Assembly: GCF_001039355.2 (NCBI RefSeq)
Contig: NW_019774925.1
Location: forward strand, 33,960 to 97,959
Source of the DNA: Lingula anatina
Taxonomy: Eukaryota; Brachiopoda; Lingulata; Lingulida; Lingulidae
Reading direction: 5' to 3'
Length of the DNA: 64,000 nucleotides
The position numbers and the translations under genes are program-made. Shown in pieces: positions 63,676-64,000 of the stretch. The first letter of the stretch is position 1, and each line of letters begins with the position of its first letter. Under the pieces are notes generated by a model. The model did not search any database and had not been told where the DNA came from. It saw only the letters and a list, made by a program, of their open reading frames with translations.

Positions 63676-64000
63676 AAGGTAGGTCAAAGGTCAATTTCAA
63701 GGTCATAGTAAATTTCCAGTATATGACTTCCTATTCAAGTTCAATAGTAACTATGGACCTATCTCTGCCAGTTTTGGAGATAAAAGGGAACCAAAATTTG
63801 TAAAGTTCAATTCATGATGAAAAGTAGGTCAAAGGTCAATTTCAAGGTCACATTAAGATTGCCAGTATATGACTTCCTATTCAAGTACAATAGTAACTAT
63901 ATGGACCTATCTCTGCCAATTTTGGAGATAAAAGGGAACCAAAATTTGCAAAGTTCAATTCATGATAAAAAGTAGGTCAAAGGTCAATTTCAAGGTCACA
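63676..64000. repeat. Tandem repeat (~146-bp unit) carrying nuclear-receptor half-sites
   Basis: At least two full units and the start of a third, spaced 145 and 148 bp, running off the right edge. Each unit contains TAGGTCAAAGGTCAATTTCA, then AAGGTCA, then TGCCAGTATATGACTTCCTA-like and TATCTCTGCCA-like blocks. AGGTCAAAGGTCA is at 63,681-63,693, 63,826-63,838 and 63,974-63,986; TCAAGGTCA is at 63,697-63,705, 63,842-63,850 and 63,990-63,998. It is probably a minisatellite or the tandem core of a dispersed element. It lies upstream (transcript sense) of the exon at 62,695-62,867, probably in an intron. Confidence 0.85.

Noticed and set aside
1-64000. CRISPR array, prokaryotic operon or phage-like system
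   Set aside because: Genes are intron-rich metazoan orthologues; the tandem repeats lack uniform short repeats with unique spacers.

Overview
The window is animal nuclear DNA. It is AT-rich and intron-rich, with GT..AG introns, AATAAA signals, many microsatellites and dispersed inverted-repeat elements. It holds four complete protein-coding genes and the 3' end of a fifth. The protein sequences are clearly metazoan. Repeat style, intron sizes and a tRNA-derived SINE-like insertion would suit a mollusc or another lophotrochozoan, but that placement is an inference. I see no bacterial, viral or organellar segment and no CRISPR array.

Layout: (1) 1-6,747 is non-coding with microsatellites. (2) ACTR3 (actin-related protein 3, Arp2/3 complex) lies on the minus strand, 11 coding exons from 13,146 down to 8,595, with a probable 3' UTR to about 6,748. 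(3) Divergent from it, sharing a promoter region at 13.15-13.7 kb with an E-box and a YY1-like site, is an unrecognised plus-strand gene (14,618-19,687, 377 aa). It carries two tandem duplicated 87-nt exons, five W-x-x-P motifs and a C-terminal coiled coil. (4) DBR1 (lariat debranching enzyme), minus strand, 8 exons from 25,612 to 20,960, converges on gene 3. (5) ARMC8 (armadillo-repeat subunit of the CTLH/GID ubiquitin ligase), plus strand, 20 coding exons from 26,587 to 52,273, is head-to-head with DBR1; its first coding exon supplies only the start ATG. (6) The last exons of a minus-strand gene (62,867 to 55,467) encode a long basic and Ser-rich tail with a coiled coil and a C-terminal PDZ ligand. 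It is possibly the cytoplasmic C-terminus of an EAG/KCNH-type potassium channel; the core would lie beyond 64,000.

Every exon junction given for the four complete genes was checked for reading-frame continuity. ACTR3 comes to exactly 418 codons, ARMC8 to 666 and DBR1 to 577, close to the human lengths.

The genes have unrelated core cellular functions (actin branching, intron turnover, ubiquitin ligation, probable membrane excitability) and are not an operon. The DBR1-ARMC8 head-to-head pair matches the arrangement I recall in human 3q22, so it may be ancient microsynteny. The most unusual material is non-coding: seven foldback (inverted-repeat) elements inside ARMC8 introns and its 3' UTR; a 1-kb foldback in the channel-like gene; short elements with clean TA, TTAA or 5-bp target duplications; and a ~146-bp tandem repeat at the right edge in which each unit carries a perfect DR1 and a perfect extended nuclear-receptor half-site. 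I found no convincing wholly new system. The best novelty candidates are the unrecognised WxxP/coiled-coil gene, the foldback families and the nuclear-receptor-motif satellite.
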